Below, piece after piece: positions 35,540 to 48,339 of a stretch of DNA of 51,234 nucleotides. The stretch comes from Nemertoderma westbladi. Lineage: Eukaryota; Xenacoelomorpha; Nemertodermatida; Nemertodermatidae. The stretch spans positions 1 through 51,234 of the forward strand of contig JAUCBJ010001759.1 in assembly GCA_032718475.1 (NCBI GenBank), in the 5' to 3' direction. Under the pieces are notes generated by a model. That model was not told where the DNA came from. It saw nothing but the letters and a program-made list of their open reading frames with translations, and did no database searches. Each line of letters begins with the position of its first letter. The first letter of the stretch is position 1. The position numbers were made by a program, and so were the translations under genes.

Positions 35540-35691
35540 GCATAATGAATGCACTACGTAATATACAATACACATTAATTAATTAATGAATACGCCTACC
35601 GTAGATACTGCCTCAACAATGCGCATCCAGCAAGACTGGTTATTAGTGTTCACATTGGCGCCGCACGACACAGATGAGCTGGATTAGCCAG

Positions 35692-35712
35692 AGCCGGCAG
35701 GCCGGACTCATA

Positions 35713-35744
<32 letters not shown>

Positions 35745-35758
35745 AGGCCGGACTCATA
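35692..35758. repeat. GAGCCG hexamer repeat between two GGCAGGCCGGACTCATA copies
   Basis: Five consecutive GAGCCG-type hexamers are flanked on each side by GAGCCGGCAGGCCGGACTC. It lies in the 3' UTR region of the minus-strand LINE and is GC-rich in an AT-rich setting. Confidence 0.85.
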
Positions 35759-38592
35759 AAATGCCTTTATAATTTCTTAGGATGAAATTGAGAGCATTGC
35801 AATCCCTGATACATATTGCCACTATTCAATCTCACTACCCCACTACCCCATCAGATGTGATTTTAATCGTTTAGAGAAAGTAATTTTGGACTTTATATTT
35901 CGTATTTCTTCAGATAATTCATTCCATAGTTTTGTTCCTTGATATTTAAATGACCTTCGGGCAACTTGAAGCCTAACAGAAGGTACCCAGAAATTTCCCC
36001 TAGAGGCGAACCGCGTGTTGTGACTATGGACGGTACTCGCAGGTACAAAGCGCCCCTCCAATGCAGCCACCCCCTCTTTATTATGTATATCGAACATCGC
36101 CCTACCGACGGTGAAGATATACAATTCCTCCAAAGGTAATATAGATAAATCACGGTAAAGTGGACGCGAACTTGCCTGCCAGTTATTGTTCTAAGAACCT
36201 TGTTTACACAAACTCGGATAGGTTTAAGATATGAACTGAAAGTATTTCCCCAGACTACGATACCATACTGCAAATAAGGGTTTATAAGAGAATAGTACAA
36301 AGTTCGTAAAATACACATCGGGAGTAAATAACGCAGTCTGAAAAAAATTCCTACTGAACGGGCTATCTTCTTTAAAATGTAGGATGTATGCGATCGCCAG
36401 GACATATCTGAATCGATTAAGATACCCAAGTATTTAACTGTAGATTTTAATCTTAATTCTGTATTTTTAATTTTAACCTTAGGTGCTGAAGAATAATCTA
36501 GAGACAAGTTAGAAAATAACGAATATTCAGTTTTTTTTAAATTTAGGGATAATTTATTTGTATTAAGCCATTCTACCACTTTACCTAACTCATTATTTAC
36601 ATTAGCTATCAGATCACCAACCGATTTACCACTGGCAGACAAGCTCGTGTCATCGGCAAATAGTACAGTATTTAGGTTACTACACAACGGAAGATCATTT
36701 ACATATAGAATAAAGAGGAGGGGGCCTAATATGGAGCCTTGTGGGACGCCTAACTGGATATCGCGCAAAGAGGAGTAGTGGTCGCCGACTACTACATACT
36801 GCTTTCGGTTAGTAAGATATGATTTTAGTAAATCTAAAGGAGGCCCGCGGATACCATAAAGTTCGAGTTTATTTAGAAGAATTTTATGGGATAGTGTATC
36901 GAACGCCTTCTTCAAGTCGACGTAGATTACACAAGAAGATTCGTAATTGTCCAAGGTGTCTCGAATATTTTCGGTAATTTGTAATAAGGCATGGTATGTA
37001 GATAATTTTTTCCTAAATCCGTACTGGTTATTACAAAGAATTTTATATTTAGTTATGTATACAATTAATTGGTCATATATTACACGTTCTAGAACTTTAC
37101 TGACAATGCTTAGTATTGAAATAGGCCTATAGTTTGATGTGTCAGTGGGGTCTCCTCCCTTGTAAATTGGAACCACTCTAGCAATCTTCAAAAAGTCTGG
37201 AAAAGATGATGTACGTATACAGTTATTAATAAAAGGAGTTAGCTTATTCGCAATATGGAGTGAACCTATTTTTAATAATTTTATTGAAAATTCGTCATTA
37301 CTTGATTTATCGTCAGGTAGGTCCATAATTATTTTTTGTAGTTCCTCTGGAGAAATCTCTAAGAGAGCAAAAGAATTTAACTGCGGGGTTTTTATATAAA
37401 ATGATGGACTTTTATTAGTATCCTCGATTTCATTTGCTAGTGCTTGGCCCACTGAGGTATAAAACAAGTTAAAAGTCTCTGCAATTTTGTTTGGATTGGT
37501 TAGCTTAACGCCAGTATTTGGCTCTTTAATACAGATTGGTGAGGAGCGATCTGAACGTTTACTTAAGACTTGGTTTATTAGTCTCCAAGTTTTTTTAATA
37601 TTTTTTGAATGTAATTGGAATTGATTTGAAAAAAAAGCGCGTTCCCGTTGTTTTAATAAAGTTGACAATTTGTTACGGAATCGTTTATAGATCTCGTGGT
37701 TTCTTATTGATTTTATTTTTACATAATTGGAATATAATTTATGTTTAATATTAATTTTATTTACTAAGTCAGGAGTTAACCAAGGCTTACGTGGCGATTC
37801 TCTAAGGGGAACACATCGTTTTGGGGCATGGCGGTTAAATATTTTTTCTATATCGTGATAGCAGTTTTCAAAATCAGTATTAGTTAAGTTATTTGAAGTT
37901 GTAGTCCAGTTGTTTTCGTTGGAAAGATCGGCCACAAAAGCATTATTATCGAAGTTCGAAAAGTCATGTTTTATATGTTTTTTTTCGGCAAAAAAATCTC
38001 TAGAATCACGAAAAGCAGAAAAGATTGCGTAGTGGTCGGTGGTACCAATTTCAAGTGGGAAGACGCCACTTTGAATAATTTCTGAATATTTATTTGTAAT
38101 AAAATGATCAATACAAGAATTTGTACTCCTACAAACTCTAGTGGGCTTATCTATTAATTGTTGGTAACCGAAAGAATTGAGTATTTGCATGTAAGTAAAT
38201 TTAGATTTAGAGTTTACTAAGGTATTTATATTAAAGTCGCCATTTATCACAATATCGCAGTTTAATTGGTTTAATTTTGCAAGTTGATTATCTAAAATGT
38301 TGAAAAAATGGTCTAGCTGTATACTTTGAGATCTATAAATAGTGCCTACTATTAATTTTTTATTATGAATTTTGGAATTTATTTCCACCCATAAATTATC
38401 TATATCAGGCATTACTAAATCGGAACGTTGTACTGACTCCATATCATCCCTAACAAACATGGCAACGCCTCCCCGAACAGTATTACCACGATGTTGCAAA
38501 TAGGGCGCTTTATACCCAGGAATACCATACAGTTTACCAGATGGAACAGTAATGATAAGATGGATGTTCGATAGTCTGATAGTAAGTTCCAT

Positions 38593-39085
38593 AGGACTAT
38601 TATGAAAACTGGTAATAAATATACCTTAATATATGCAATATACAATGTACCCGCGGTACTGGTACTGGTACGGATTATTGGGACATTGCGTATCTAATAT
38701 AATATAAATGAACAGCTTATTACATAATTACCACTATATGTAGATATATATATATATGTATAGATATACGTTCGGGCTGAAGGGCCACTTTTGTATATCA
38801 AAAGTGGCCCTATTGCGACTTGGGGGGTATTAAAAAGTGGTCCTTTAGCCTCTTTTTGGCCCTTTAGCCCGAAACCGCAAACGGGCTTGGATGGCCCTTT
38901 GTGTATACGGTTCCTCTAAAAAGTTATTTATTTTTTTTAATATTAACACCCCGAGCGGGGTAACAGGTTATGTTTTATTTAATTAACTATTAGTATTATA
39001 CAGTGTAATTTAAAATACGAAATTAAAATAATTTAAAATATAATAGGTAAAAATAATACTAAAAGGGAATAATCCGAAGACAGAA
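38593..39085. other. Non-coding with nested inverted repeat
   Basis: GGGCCACTTTT at 38782-38792 pairs perfectly with 38800-38810 across a 7-nt loop. TTCGGGCTGAAGGGCC at 38771-38786 also pairs, with one mismatch, with 38858-38873. No protein is encoded. Further AGTGGCCC and TGACCC motifs recur to about 39800. May be a foldback element relic. Confidence 0.6.
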
Positions 39086-39463
39086 CTAGAGGCTTCCTAG
39101 AAGGAATAGGTGAGGGCAACTCGCACATCTAATAGCATGGAGCCGGTCGGAAGCAGGACCCCCGCAGTAGATACAGGTGCAGGCATCCCCAAGTTCGTGA
39201 AAGGGGGTTTTATTTCGGCATATTTTCCAATGGAAACCATGGACAGTTACTCGAGTTATGAGGTGTCGATTCTTTTGGCCGGGAGAGCGCCACTGTGATG
39301 TTGTAAATGCAGGGCCTTCGGAATAATTTTCTGCAACAAATAAGCTTTCTTTTGTCTGGCGATGTAGTCGATATTGTTCTAGAACAGTAGGTTCAAACAT
39401 TGAAGGATAACGCAGTGACAAATCTTCTATGTATGTGTTCGTTGGAATCATTTTCAGGGCCAC
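39086..39463 (-). CDS. Orphan 125-residue ORF with a Cys cluster
   Basis: Minus-strand frame starting MALKMIPTNTYIEDLSLRYP. The C-terminal half has WKICRNKTPFHELGDACTC, then IYCGGPASDRLHAIRC and ASC. The spacing of Cys and His (CTCIYC..H..CASC) could bind zinc, and GRNKTPF/CxxC arrangements occur in transposon-derived proteins, but I do not recognise a family. No signal peptide or membrane segment. It lies between a foldback-like region and RTE debris inside a PFAS intron, so a transposon-derived fragment is more likely than a host gene. It could be chance. Confidence 0.3.
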   Translation of the reverse strand: MALKMIPTNTYIEDLSLRYPSMFEPTVLEQYRLHRQTKESLFVAENYSEGPAFTTSQWRSPGQKNRHLITRVTVHGFHWKICRNKTPFHELGDACTCIYCGGPASDRLHAIRCASCPHLFLLGSL

Positions 39464-39807
39464 GGTGGAAGATGCATTTTTGGCAAACCAAGAAGACGTT
39501 TCACATAAGTTATAACAGGCCCTATTTGATGTGACTTCATAACAAATTTATCAAATTAGTTGAGAAGGAAACGGGCCAAACTGAAAATTAGAAAAATAAC
39601 ATTAGGGCCATTATACAGTGACCCTTTTGAATCCAATTTGATCCTACAAATAAACTGAGATGAGAATTTGAGTGGCCCACTTGTTTCAAAATTGATTTAT
39701 TAAATAAAATGACCCGTGTAGTGCAAATTTATAAATATTATCTGTGCATTTCAATTTTACCCCGAAAGGGGGTGTACATTAAACTATTAAATAAAATGAC
39801 CCGAAGA
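39464..39807. other. AT-rich spacer with TGACCC-type motifs
   Basis: No gene. TAAATAAAATGACCCG occurs at about 39699 and 39787, and GGGCCATTATACAGTGACCC at about 39604. Reminiscent of, but not clearly repeats of, the foldback at 38771. Confidence 0.4.
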
Positions 39808-40525
39808 AGCTAGCAGATGCACCGCTTCTACTAAATAAAGTGGAGAGGGCTGCCAAGGAGGTTGGATTGCTTATAAATGCTACTAAGACCGAATTCATGA
39901 CCTTTAATGTTGATGGAAACTTGACAACCATTGATAATAATTAACTACGGAAGGTCGATGACTTCCAGTACCTTGGATCATGGATAGAGAGTAGCAAAAA
40001 GGACATAGAAGTTAGGAAAGCAAAGGCTTGGGTAGCTCTATCAAAAATGGATACCATCTGGAAACCAGATCTCTCCAGGCACCTGAAGAGCCACAGTGGA
40101 ATTTGTATTTTTATACGGGGGTGAGACCTGGACACTGACTAAATCACTTGAACAACGAATTGAAGGTTGCTACACAAGACTACTAAGGGCAGCCCTAAAC
40201 ATCAGCTGGAGACAACACATGACAAACGCCGAGCTTTATGGTACAATACCACCTGTATCAACCTCCCTCCGTGAACGCAGATTAAGATTCAGTGGGCACT
40301 GCTGGCGAAGTAAAGACGAGGTCATACCAGATCTACTTCTCTGGCAACCAACTCATGGAAAGCGTAGTCGTGGACAACCGGCCATAACATATATAGATCA
40401 ACTTGAAAGGGATACTGAACTTGGGAGAAACGAAATTGCGACAACTATGGAGGATCGGGAAGCCTGGAAGGATCTCATTTCCACTGTCCGAGTTCGCTCG
40501 ACATAGTAGTAGTAGTAGTAGTAGT
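39808..40525 (+). mobile_element. RTE-like LINE, 3' fragment with TAG tail
   Basis: 39820-40090 encodes the RT palm/thumb end (EVGLLINATKTEFMTFN, VDDFQYLGSWI) with a TAA at 39942-39944. From 40096 a frame runs to 40506 with GETWTLTKSLEQRIEGCYTR, LNISWRQHMTNAELYG, RRLRFSGHCWRSKDEVIPD and LISTVRVRST, followed by seven TAG triplets (40503-40525). Strong 5' truncation and a frame change near 40100 make it inactive. Its mirror copy is at 34087-34528. Confidence 0.88.
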
Positions 40526-41029
40526 AAAAATACACCGAAAAAATATACAAAGGTTATGGGTAAAAGTCTTGGAAAATCTTAAATTGTGAAAAACGTCGTA
40601 TTAAACTTGGTGCAGCTTCATGCTATTGAAACTTGGTGATAGTGCAGAACACCAGGTTACCGTCTGAGTCCACACAGGAGTGGGACCGATTGGACGCAAA
40701 TGGTTCGCTGTTACTTTGCCCTCAAAACTATACGGTCGATCCTGACGAGCATGGGCATGAACCGTATAGCCAGCGGACAGAGTGCACAAGCACCATCGTA
40801 ACTGACAAGAGTCGGCCTATGGAGACACGGCTACTTTGCCCCCAAAACCAAATAGTTGGTCCTGGGACAAACTAGGTAGCCAGTGGACAGAGTGCGCAAG
40901 CGCTCTGGGGCTGGTTAGCCAGCGAAACTCAATCCTAGGCGGAGTAGTCTTACCTTCCTGGCGACCACAAAGCCTTATTAGGTCCCGGCCCAGCAACAAA
41001 GACGTCCTTGTTTTATATGTAAACATTAT
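40526..41029 (+). repeat. Duplicated ~120-bp unit in intron
   Basis: TTACTTTGCCCTCAAAAC at 40711 and CTACTTTGCCCCCAAAAC at 40831 each lead, after 60 bp or less, to AGCC AG.GGACAGAGTGC.CAAGC (about 40763 and 40877). No gene is recognised in the rest. Confidence 0.65.
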
Positions 41030-41695
41030 TATGGTGTGTTAGCCTACGCTGACGATGTACTTTTACTTTGCCCTTCGGTGCTAGGTCTGCAATATATGAT
41101 TAATATTTGTCAACTTTTTTGCCGTTCCTTCAATTTACGACTGAGCACAAACGTTGACGCAGCGAAATGTAAATGTAAATGCATCCCATTTGGGTACGCA
41201 TGGAATCCGCCATTGCGGAAAATTTTGATTGGTGATATTTTGTTGCCATGGGTGAAAGATGCGATTCATTTAGGTATAACATTAGATTTCAAGTGCTCTT
41301 TGAATGTTGATATTTTACGTATAAGAGGCCAGTTTATTGGAAAGTTAAATAATATTAGACAGGATTTTGGTTTTGCCCACCCAAATAATATAACTTATAT
41401 TCAAAGGTTGTATGCTATGTCCTTTTATGGTAGTTGCACTTGGAACCTTAGATCCGAGGAATGTCGTTGGCTTTGAACCAGTTGGAATACAAACGTGAGA
41501 ATTGCGTGTCATCTTCATTTTAATGCACATAGGTTTATTGTTCAGGAAATTGTAGGTTTTTTACACCCTTGGGTTATACTATGTAAGAATATTGTTTCTT
41601 TTTGGAATTGTATTCGAAAATCAGATAGGCTGTGCGTTCAATATCTTGCTAATTTATTATCTCCGATTGTGGAAGTACAACCGGTAAATATATAT
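41030..41695 (+). pseudogene. Non-LTR RT fragment, different LINE family
   Basis: From about 41035 the + strand reads VLAYADDVLLLCPSVLGLQ, with the catalytic YADD of motif C. It continues through a thumb-like region (HLGITLDFKCSLNVDI, IRGQFIGKLNNI, IQRLYAMSFYGSCTWNL) to a TGA at 41474-41476, and similarity-like sequence continues after it (NVRIACHLHFNAHRF, VQEIVGF). Motifs A and B are absent, so it is 5'-truncated. The YADD form and the following text differ from the RTE-like and Jockey-like copies in this window. It ends where the 51-bp array begins. Confidence 0.75.
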
Positions 41696-41703
41696 ATATA
41701 CTT

Positions 41704-44700
41704 ATGATAATATACAAAACGTTTAAACCAAACCAGTATTATAAACTAATTCAGTTGATAATATACAAAACGTTTAAACCAAACCAGTATTATAAACTAA
41801 TTCAGTTGATAATATACAAAACGTTTAAACCAAACCAGTATTATAAACTAATTCAGTTGATAATATACAAAACGTTTAAACCAAACCAGTATTATAAACT
41901 AATTCAGTTGATAATATACAAAACGTTTAAACCAAACCAGTATTATAAACTAATTCAGTTGATAATATACAAAACGTTTAAACCAAACCAGTATTATAAA
42001 CTAATTCAGTTGATAATATACAAAACGTTTAAACCAAACCAGTATTATAAACTAATTCAGTTGATAATATACAAAACGTTTAAACCAAACCAGTATTATA
42101 AACTAATTCAGTTGATAATATACAAAACGTTTAAACCAAACCAGTATTATAAACTAATTCAGTTGATAATATACAAAACGTTTAAACCAAACCAGTATTA
42201 TAAACTAATTCAGTTGATAATATACAAAACGTTTAAACCAAACCAGTATTATAAACTAATTCAGTTGATAATATACAAAACGTTTAAACCAAACCAGTAT
42301 TATAAACTAATTCAGTTGATAATATACAAAACGTTTAAACCAAACCAGTATTATAAACTAATTCAGTTGATAATATACAAAACGTTTAAACCAAACCAAT
42401 ATTATAAACTAATTCAGTTGATAATATACAAAACGATTAAACCAAACCAGTATTATAAACTAATTCAGTTGATAATATACAAAACGTTTAAACCAAACCA
42501 GTATTATAAACTAATTCAGTTGATAATATACAAAACGTTTAAACCAAACCAGTATTATAAACTAATTCAGTTGATAATATACAAAACGTTTAAACCAAAC
42601 CAGTATTATAAACTAATTCAGTTGATAATATACAAAACGTTTAAACCAAACCAGTATTATAAACTAATTCAGTTGATAATATACAAAACGTTTAAACCAA
42701 ACCAGTATTATAAACTAATTCAGTTGATAATATACAAAACGTTTAAACCAAACCAATATTATAAACTAATTCAGTTGATAATATACAAAACGTTTAAACC
42801 AAACCAGTATTATAAACTAATTCAGTTGATAATATACAAAACGTTTAAATCAAACCAGTATTATAAACTAATTCAGTTGATAATATACAAAACGTTTAAA
42901 CCAAACCAATATTATAAACTAATTCAGTTGATAATATACAAAACGTTTAAACCAAACCAGTATTATAAACTAATTCAGTTGATAATATACAAAACGTTTA
43001 AACCAAACCAGTATTATAAACTAATTCAGTTGATAATATACAAAACGATTAAACCAAACCAGTATTATAAACTAATTCAGTTGATAATATACAAAACGTT
43101 TAAACCAAACCAGTATTATAAACTAATTCAGTTGATAATATACAAAACGTTTAAACCAAACCAATATTATAAACTAATTCAGTTGATAATATACAAAACG
43201 TTTAAACCAAACCAGTATTATAAACTAATTCAGTTGATAATATACAAAACGTTTAAACCAAACCAGTATTATAAACTAATTCAGTTGATAATATACAAAA
43301 CGTTTAAACCAAACCAGTATTATAAACTAATTCAGTTGATAATATACAAAACGTTTAAACCAAACCAGTATTATAAACTAATTCAGTTGATAATATACAA
43401 AACGTTTAAACCAAACCAGTATTATAAACTAATTCAGTTGATAATATACAAAACGTTTAAACCAAACCAGTATTATAAACTAATTCAGTTGATAATATAC
43501 AAAACGTTTAAACCAAACCAGTATTATAAACTAATTCAGTTGATAATATACAAAACGTTTAAACCAAACCAGTATTATAAACTAATTCAGTTGATAATAT
43601 ACAAAACGTTTAAACCAAACCAGTATTATAAACTAATTCAGTTGATAATATACAAAACGTTTAAACCAAACCAGTATTATAAACTAATTCTATTGATAAT
43701 ATACAAAACGATTAAACCAAACCAGTATTATAAACTAATTCTATTGATAATATACAAAACGTTTAAACCAAACCAGTATTATAAACTAATTCAGTTGATA
43801 ATATACAAAACGTTTAAACCAAACCAGTATTATAAACTAATTCAGTTGATAATATACAAAACGTTTAAACCAAACCAGTATTATAAACTAATTCAGTTGA
43901 TAATATACAAAACGTTTAAACCAAACCAGTATTATAAACTAATTCAGTTGATAATATACAAAACGTTTAAACCAAACCAGTATTATAAACTAATTCAGTT
44001 GATAATATACAAAACGTTTAAACCAAACCAGTATTATAAACTAATTCAGTTGATAATATACAAAACGTTTAAACCAAACCAATATTATAAACTAATTCAG
44101 TTGATAATATACAAAACGTTTAAACCAAACCAGTATTATAAACTAATTCAGTTGATAATATACAAAACGTTTAAACCAAACCAGTATTATAAACTAATTC
44201 AGTTGATAATATACAAAACGTTTAAACCAAACCAGTATTATAAACTAATTCAGTTGATAATATACAAAACGTTTAAACCAAACCAGTATTATAAACTAAT
44301 TCAGTTGATAATATACAAAACGTTTAAACCAAACCAGTATTATAAACTAATTCAGTTGATAATATACAAAACGTTTAAACCAAACCAGTATTATAAACTA
44401 ATTCAGTTGATAATATACAAAACGTTTAAACCAAACCAGTATTATAAACTAATTCAGTTGATAATATACAAAACGTTTAAACCAAACCAGTATTATAAAC
44501 TAATTCAGTTGATAATATACAAAACGTTTAAACCAAACCAGTATTATAAACTAATTCAGTTGATAATATACAAAACGTTTAAACCAAACCAGTATTATAA
44601 ACTAATTCAGTTGATAATATACAAAACGTTTAAACCAAACCAGTATTATAAACTAATTCAGTTGATAATATACAAAACGTTTAAACCAAACCAGTATTAT

Positions 44701-47700
44701 AAACTAATTCAGTTGATAATATACAAAACGTTTAAACCAAACCAGTATTATAAACTAATTCAGTTGATAATATACAAAACGTTTAAACCAAACCAGTATT
44801 ATAAACTAATTCAGTTGATAATATACAAAACGTTTAAACCAAACCAATATTATAAACTAATTCAGTTGATAATATACAAAACGTTTAAACCAAACCAGTA
44901 TTATAAACTAATTCAGTTGATAATATACAAAACGTTTAAACCAAACCAGTATTATAAACTAATTCAGTTGATAATATACAAAACGTTTAAACCAAACCAG
45001 TATTATAAACTAATTCAGTTGATAATATACAAAACGTTTAAACCAAACCAGTATTATAAACTAATTCAGTTGACAATATACAAAACGTTTAAACCAAACC
45101 AGTATTATAAACTAATTCAGTTGATAATATACAAAACGTTTAAACCAAACCAGTATTATAAACTAATTCAGTTGATAATATACAAAACGTTTAAACCAAA
45201 CCAATATTATAAACTAATTCAGTTGATAATATACAAAACGTTTAAACCAAACCAGTATTATAAACTAATTCAGTTGATAATATACAAAACGATTAAACCA
45301 AACCAGTATTATAAACTAATTCAGTTGATAATATACAAAACGTTTAAACCAAACCAGTATTATAAACTAATTCAGTTGATAATATACAAAACGTTTAAAC
45401 CAAACCAATATTATAAACTAATTCAGTTGATAATATACAAAACGTTTAAACCAAACCAGTATTATAAACTAATTCAGTTGATAATATACAAAACGTTTAA
45501 ACCAAACCAGTATTATAAACTAATTCAGTTGATTATATACAAAACGTTTAAACCAAACCAGTATTATAAACTAATTCAGTTGATAATATACAAAACGTTT
45601 AAACCAAACCAGTATTATAAACTAATTCAGTTGATAATATACAAAACGTTTAAACCAAACCAGTATTATAAACTAATTCAGTTGATAATATACAAAACGT
45701 TTAAACCAAACCAGTATTATAAACTAATTCAGTTGATAATATACAAAACGTTTAAACCAAACCAGTATTATAAACTAATTCAGTTGATAATATACAAAAC
45801 GTTTAAACCAAACCAGTATTATAAACTAATTCAGTTGATAATATACAAAACGTTTAAACCAAACCAGTATTATAAACTAATTCAGTTGATAATATACAAA
45901 ACGTTTAAACCAAACCAGTATTATAAACTAATTCAGTTGATAATATACAAAACGTTTAAACCAAACCAGTATTATAAACTAATTCAGTTGATAATATACA
46001 AAACGTTTAAACCAAACCAGTATTATAAACTAATTCAGTTGATAATATACAAAACGTTTAAACCAAACCAGTATTATAAACTAATTCAGTTGATAATATA
46101 CAAAACGTTTAAACCAAACCAATATTATAAACTAATTCAGTTGATAATATACAAAACGTTTAAACCAAACCAGTATTATAAACTAATTCAGTTGATAATA
46201 TACAAAACGTTTAAACCAAACCAGTATTATAAACTAATTCAGTTGATAATATACAAAACGTTTAAACCAAACCAGTATTATAAACTAATTCAGTTGATAA
46301 TATACAAAACGTTTAAACCAAACCAGTATTATAAACTAATTCAGTTGACAATATACAAAACGTTTAAACCAAACCAGTATTATAAACTAATTCAGTTGAT
46401 AATATACAAAACGTTTAAACCAAACCAGTATTATAAACTAATTCAGTTGATAATATACAAAACGTTTAAACCAAACCAGTATTATAAACTAATTCAGTTG
46501 ATAATATACAAAACGTTTAAACCAAACCAGTATTATAAACTAATTCAGTTGATAATATACAAAACTTTTAAACCAAACCAGTATTATAAACTAATTCAGT
46601 TGATAATATACAAAACGTTTAAACCAAACCAGTATTATAAACTAATTCAGTTGATAATATACAAAACGTTTAAACCAAACCAGTATTATAAACTAATTCA
46701 GTTGATAATATACAAAACGTTTAAACCAAACCAGTATTATAAACTAATTCAGTTGATAATATACAAAACGTTTAAACCAAACCAGTATTATAAACTAATT
46801 CAGTTGATAATATACAAAACGTTTAAACCAAACCAGTATTATAAACTAATTCAGTTGATAATATACAAAACGTTTAAACCAAACCAGTATTATAAACTAA
46901 TTCAGTTGATAATATACAAAACGTTTAAACCAAACCAGTATTATAAACTAATTCAGTTGATAATATACAAAACGTTTAAACCAAACCAGTATTATAAACT
47001 AATTCAGTTGATAATATACAAAACGTTTAAACCAAACCAATATTATAAACTAATTCAGTTGATAATATACAAAACGATTAAACCAAACCAGTATTATAAA
47101 CTAATTCAGTTGATAATATACAAAACGTTTAAACCAAACCAGTATTATAAACTAATTCAGTTGATAATATACAAAACGTTTAAACCAAACCAGTATTATA
47201 AACTAATTCAGTTGATAATATACAAAACGTTTAAACCAAACCAGTATTATAAACTAATTCAGTTGATAATATACAAAACGTTTAAACCAAACCAGTATTA
47301 TAAACTAATTCAGTTGATAATATACAAAACGTTTAAACCAAACCAGTATTATAAACTAATTCAGTTGATAATATACAAAACGTTTAAACCAAACCAATAT
47401 TATAAACTAATTCAGTTGATAATATACAAAACGTTTAAACCAAACCAGTATTATAAACTAATTCAGTTGATAATATACAAAACGTTTAAACCAAACCAGT
47501 ATTATAAACTAATTCAGTTGATAATATACAAAACGTTTAAACCAAACCAGTATTATAAACTAATTCAGTTGATAATATACAAAACGTTTAAACCAAACCA
47601 GTATTATAAACTAATTCAGTTGATAATATACAAAACGTTTAAACCAAACCAATATTATAAACTAATTCAGTTGATAATATACAAAACGATTAAACCAAAC

Positions 47701-48132
47701 CAGTATTATAAACTAATTCAGTTGATAATATACAAAACGTTTAAACCAAACCAGTATTATAAACTAATTCAGTTGATAATATACAAAACGTTTAAACCAA
47801 ACCAGTATTATAAACTAATTCAGTTGATAATATACAAAACGTTTAAACCAAACCAGTATTATAAACTAATTCAGTTGATAATATACAAAACGTTTAAACC
47901 AAACCAGTATTATAAACTAATTCAGTTGATAATATACAAAACGTTTAAACCAAACCAGTATTATAAACTAATTCAGTTGATAATATACAAAACGTTTAAA
48001 CCAAACCAATATTATAAACTAATTCAGTTGATAATATACAAAACGTTTAAACCAAACCAGTATTATAAACTAATTCAGTTGATAATATACAAAACGTTTA
48101 AACCAAACCAGTATTATAAACTAATACAGTAA
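41704..48132 (+). repeat. 51-bp minisatellite (about 126 units)
   Basis: Unit as at 41707-41757, AT-rich, containing AACGTTTAAACC (with the 8-bp palindrome GTTTAAAC) and CCAGTATTATAAAC. Variants are few: CAG to CAA (commonest), GTTT to GATT, and rare single changes. Because 51 equals 17 codons and one phase lacks stops, a frame of 2142 codons spans the array; I treat it as a by-product. Variant spacing shows block duplications of 12 and 25 units. Located in the third visible PFAS intron. Confidence 0.98.
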
Positions 48133-48200
48133 TAGGTACAAATATCAGTATTATAAAACAGTAATAGGTACAAATATCAGTATTATAAATTATTTTGTTT
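48133..48200 (+). repeat. 32-bp direct repeat at array end
   Basis: ACAGTAATAGGTACAAATAT occurs at 48126 and again at 48158, each followed by CAGTATTATAAA, which also ends the 51-bp unit. It looks like a rearranged edge of the minisatellite. Confidence 0.85.
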
Positions 48201-48339
48201 TATAAACTATTATATTGGTTTTTGTACCGTACCATTATTTATCCACTTGTGTTTTGTAGGTACATTGATAATGTCATCAATCGGTGACGTATATATTTGT
48301 ATTATGAACTTATTAGATTAATTAAATCACTGGCTTATT

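Larger units (their letters stand above)
35441..38592 (-). pseudogene. Jockey/CR1-like LINE ORF2: endonuclease and RT, with 3' UTR and tail
   Basis: The minus frame 38592-35893 (899 codons) is the best-preserved LINE here. The endonuclease is N-terminally truncated: GGVAMFVRDDM, IVGTIYRSQ, INGDFNINTL and IGTTDHYAIF remain. RT motifs follow: NYRPISILSIVSKVLE, YGFRKKLST, VIYVDLKKAFDTL, GVPQGSILGPLLF and the catalytic FADD (36660-36649), then VKYLGILIDSDMSW and LINPYLQYGIVVWG. Near 36165 the frame shifts; the true C-terminus is in the other frame ending at 35843 (TFSKRLKSHLMG), so the last ~90 residues of the long frame are out of phase. The 3' UTR (35842-35479) ends in an AAAT/TGAAT-rich tail at 35478-35441. 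Inserted antisense to PFAS. Confidence 0.88.

Noticed and set aside
41704-48132. 2142-codon frame of 17-residue repeats
   Set aside because: The repeat is 51 bp, so one stop-free phase stays open automatically. Variants include both silent and replacing changes without a clear bias, and it lies within an intron with no promoter or splice context. A peptide or Ribo-seq match would be needed to revive it.
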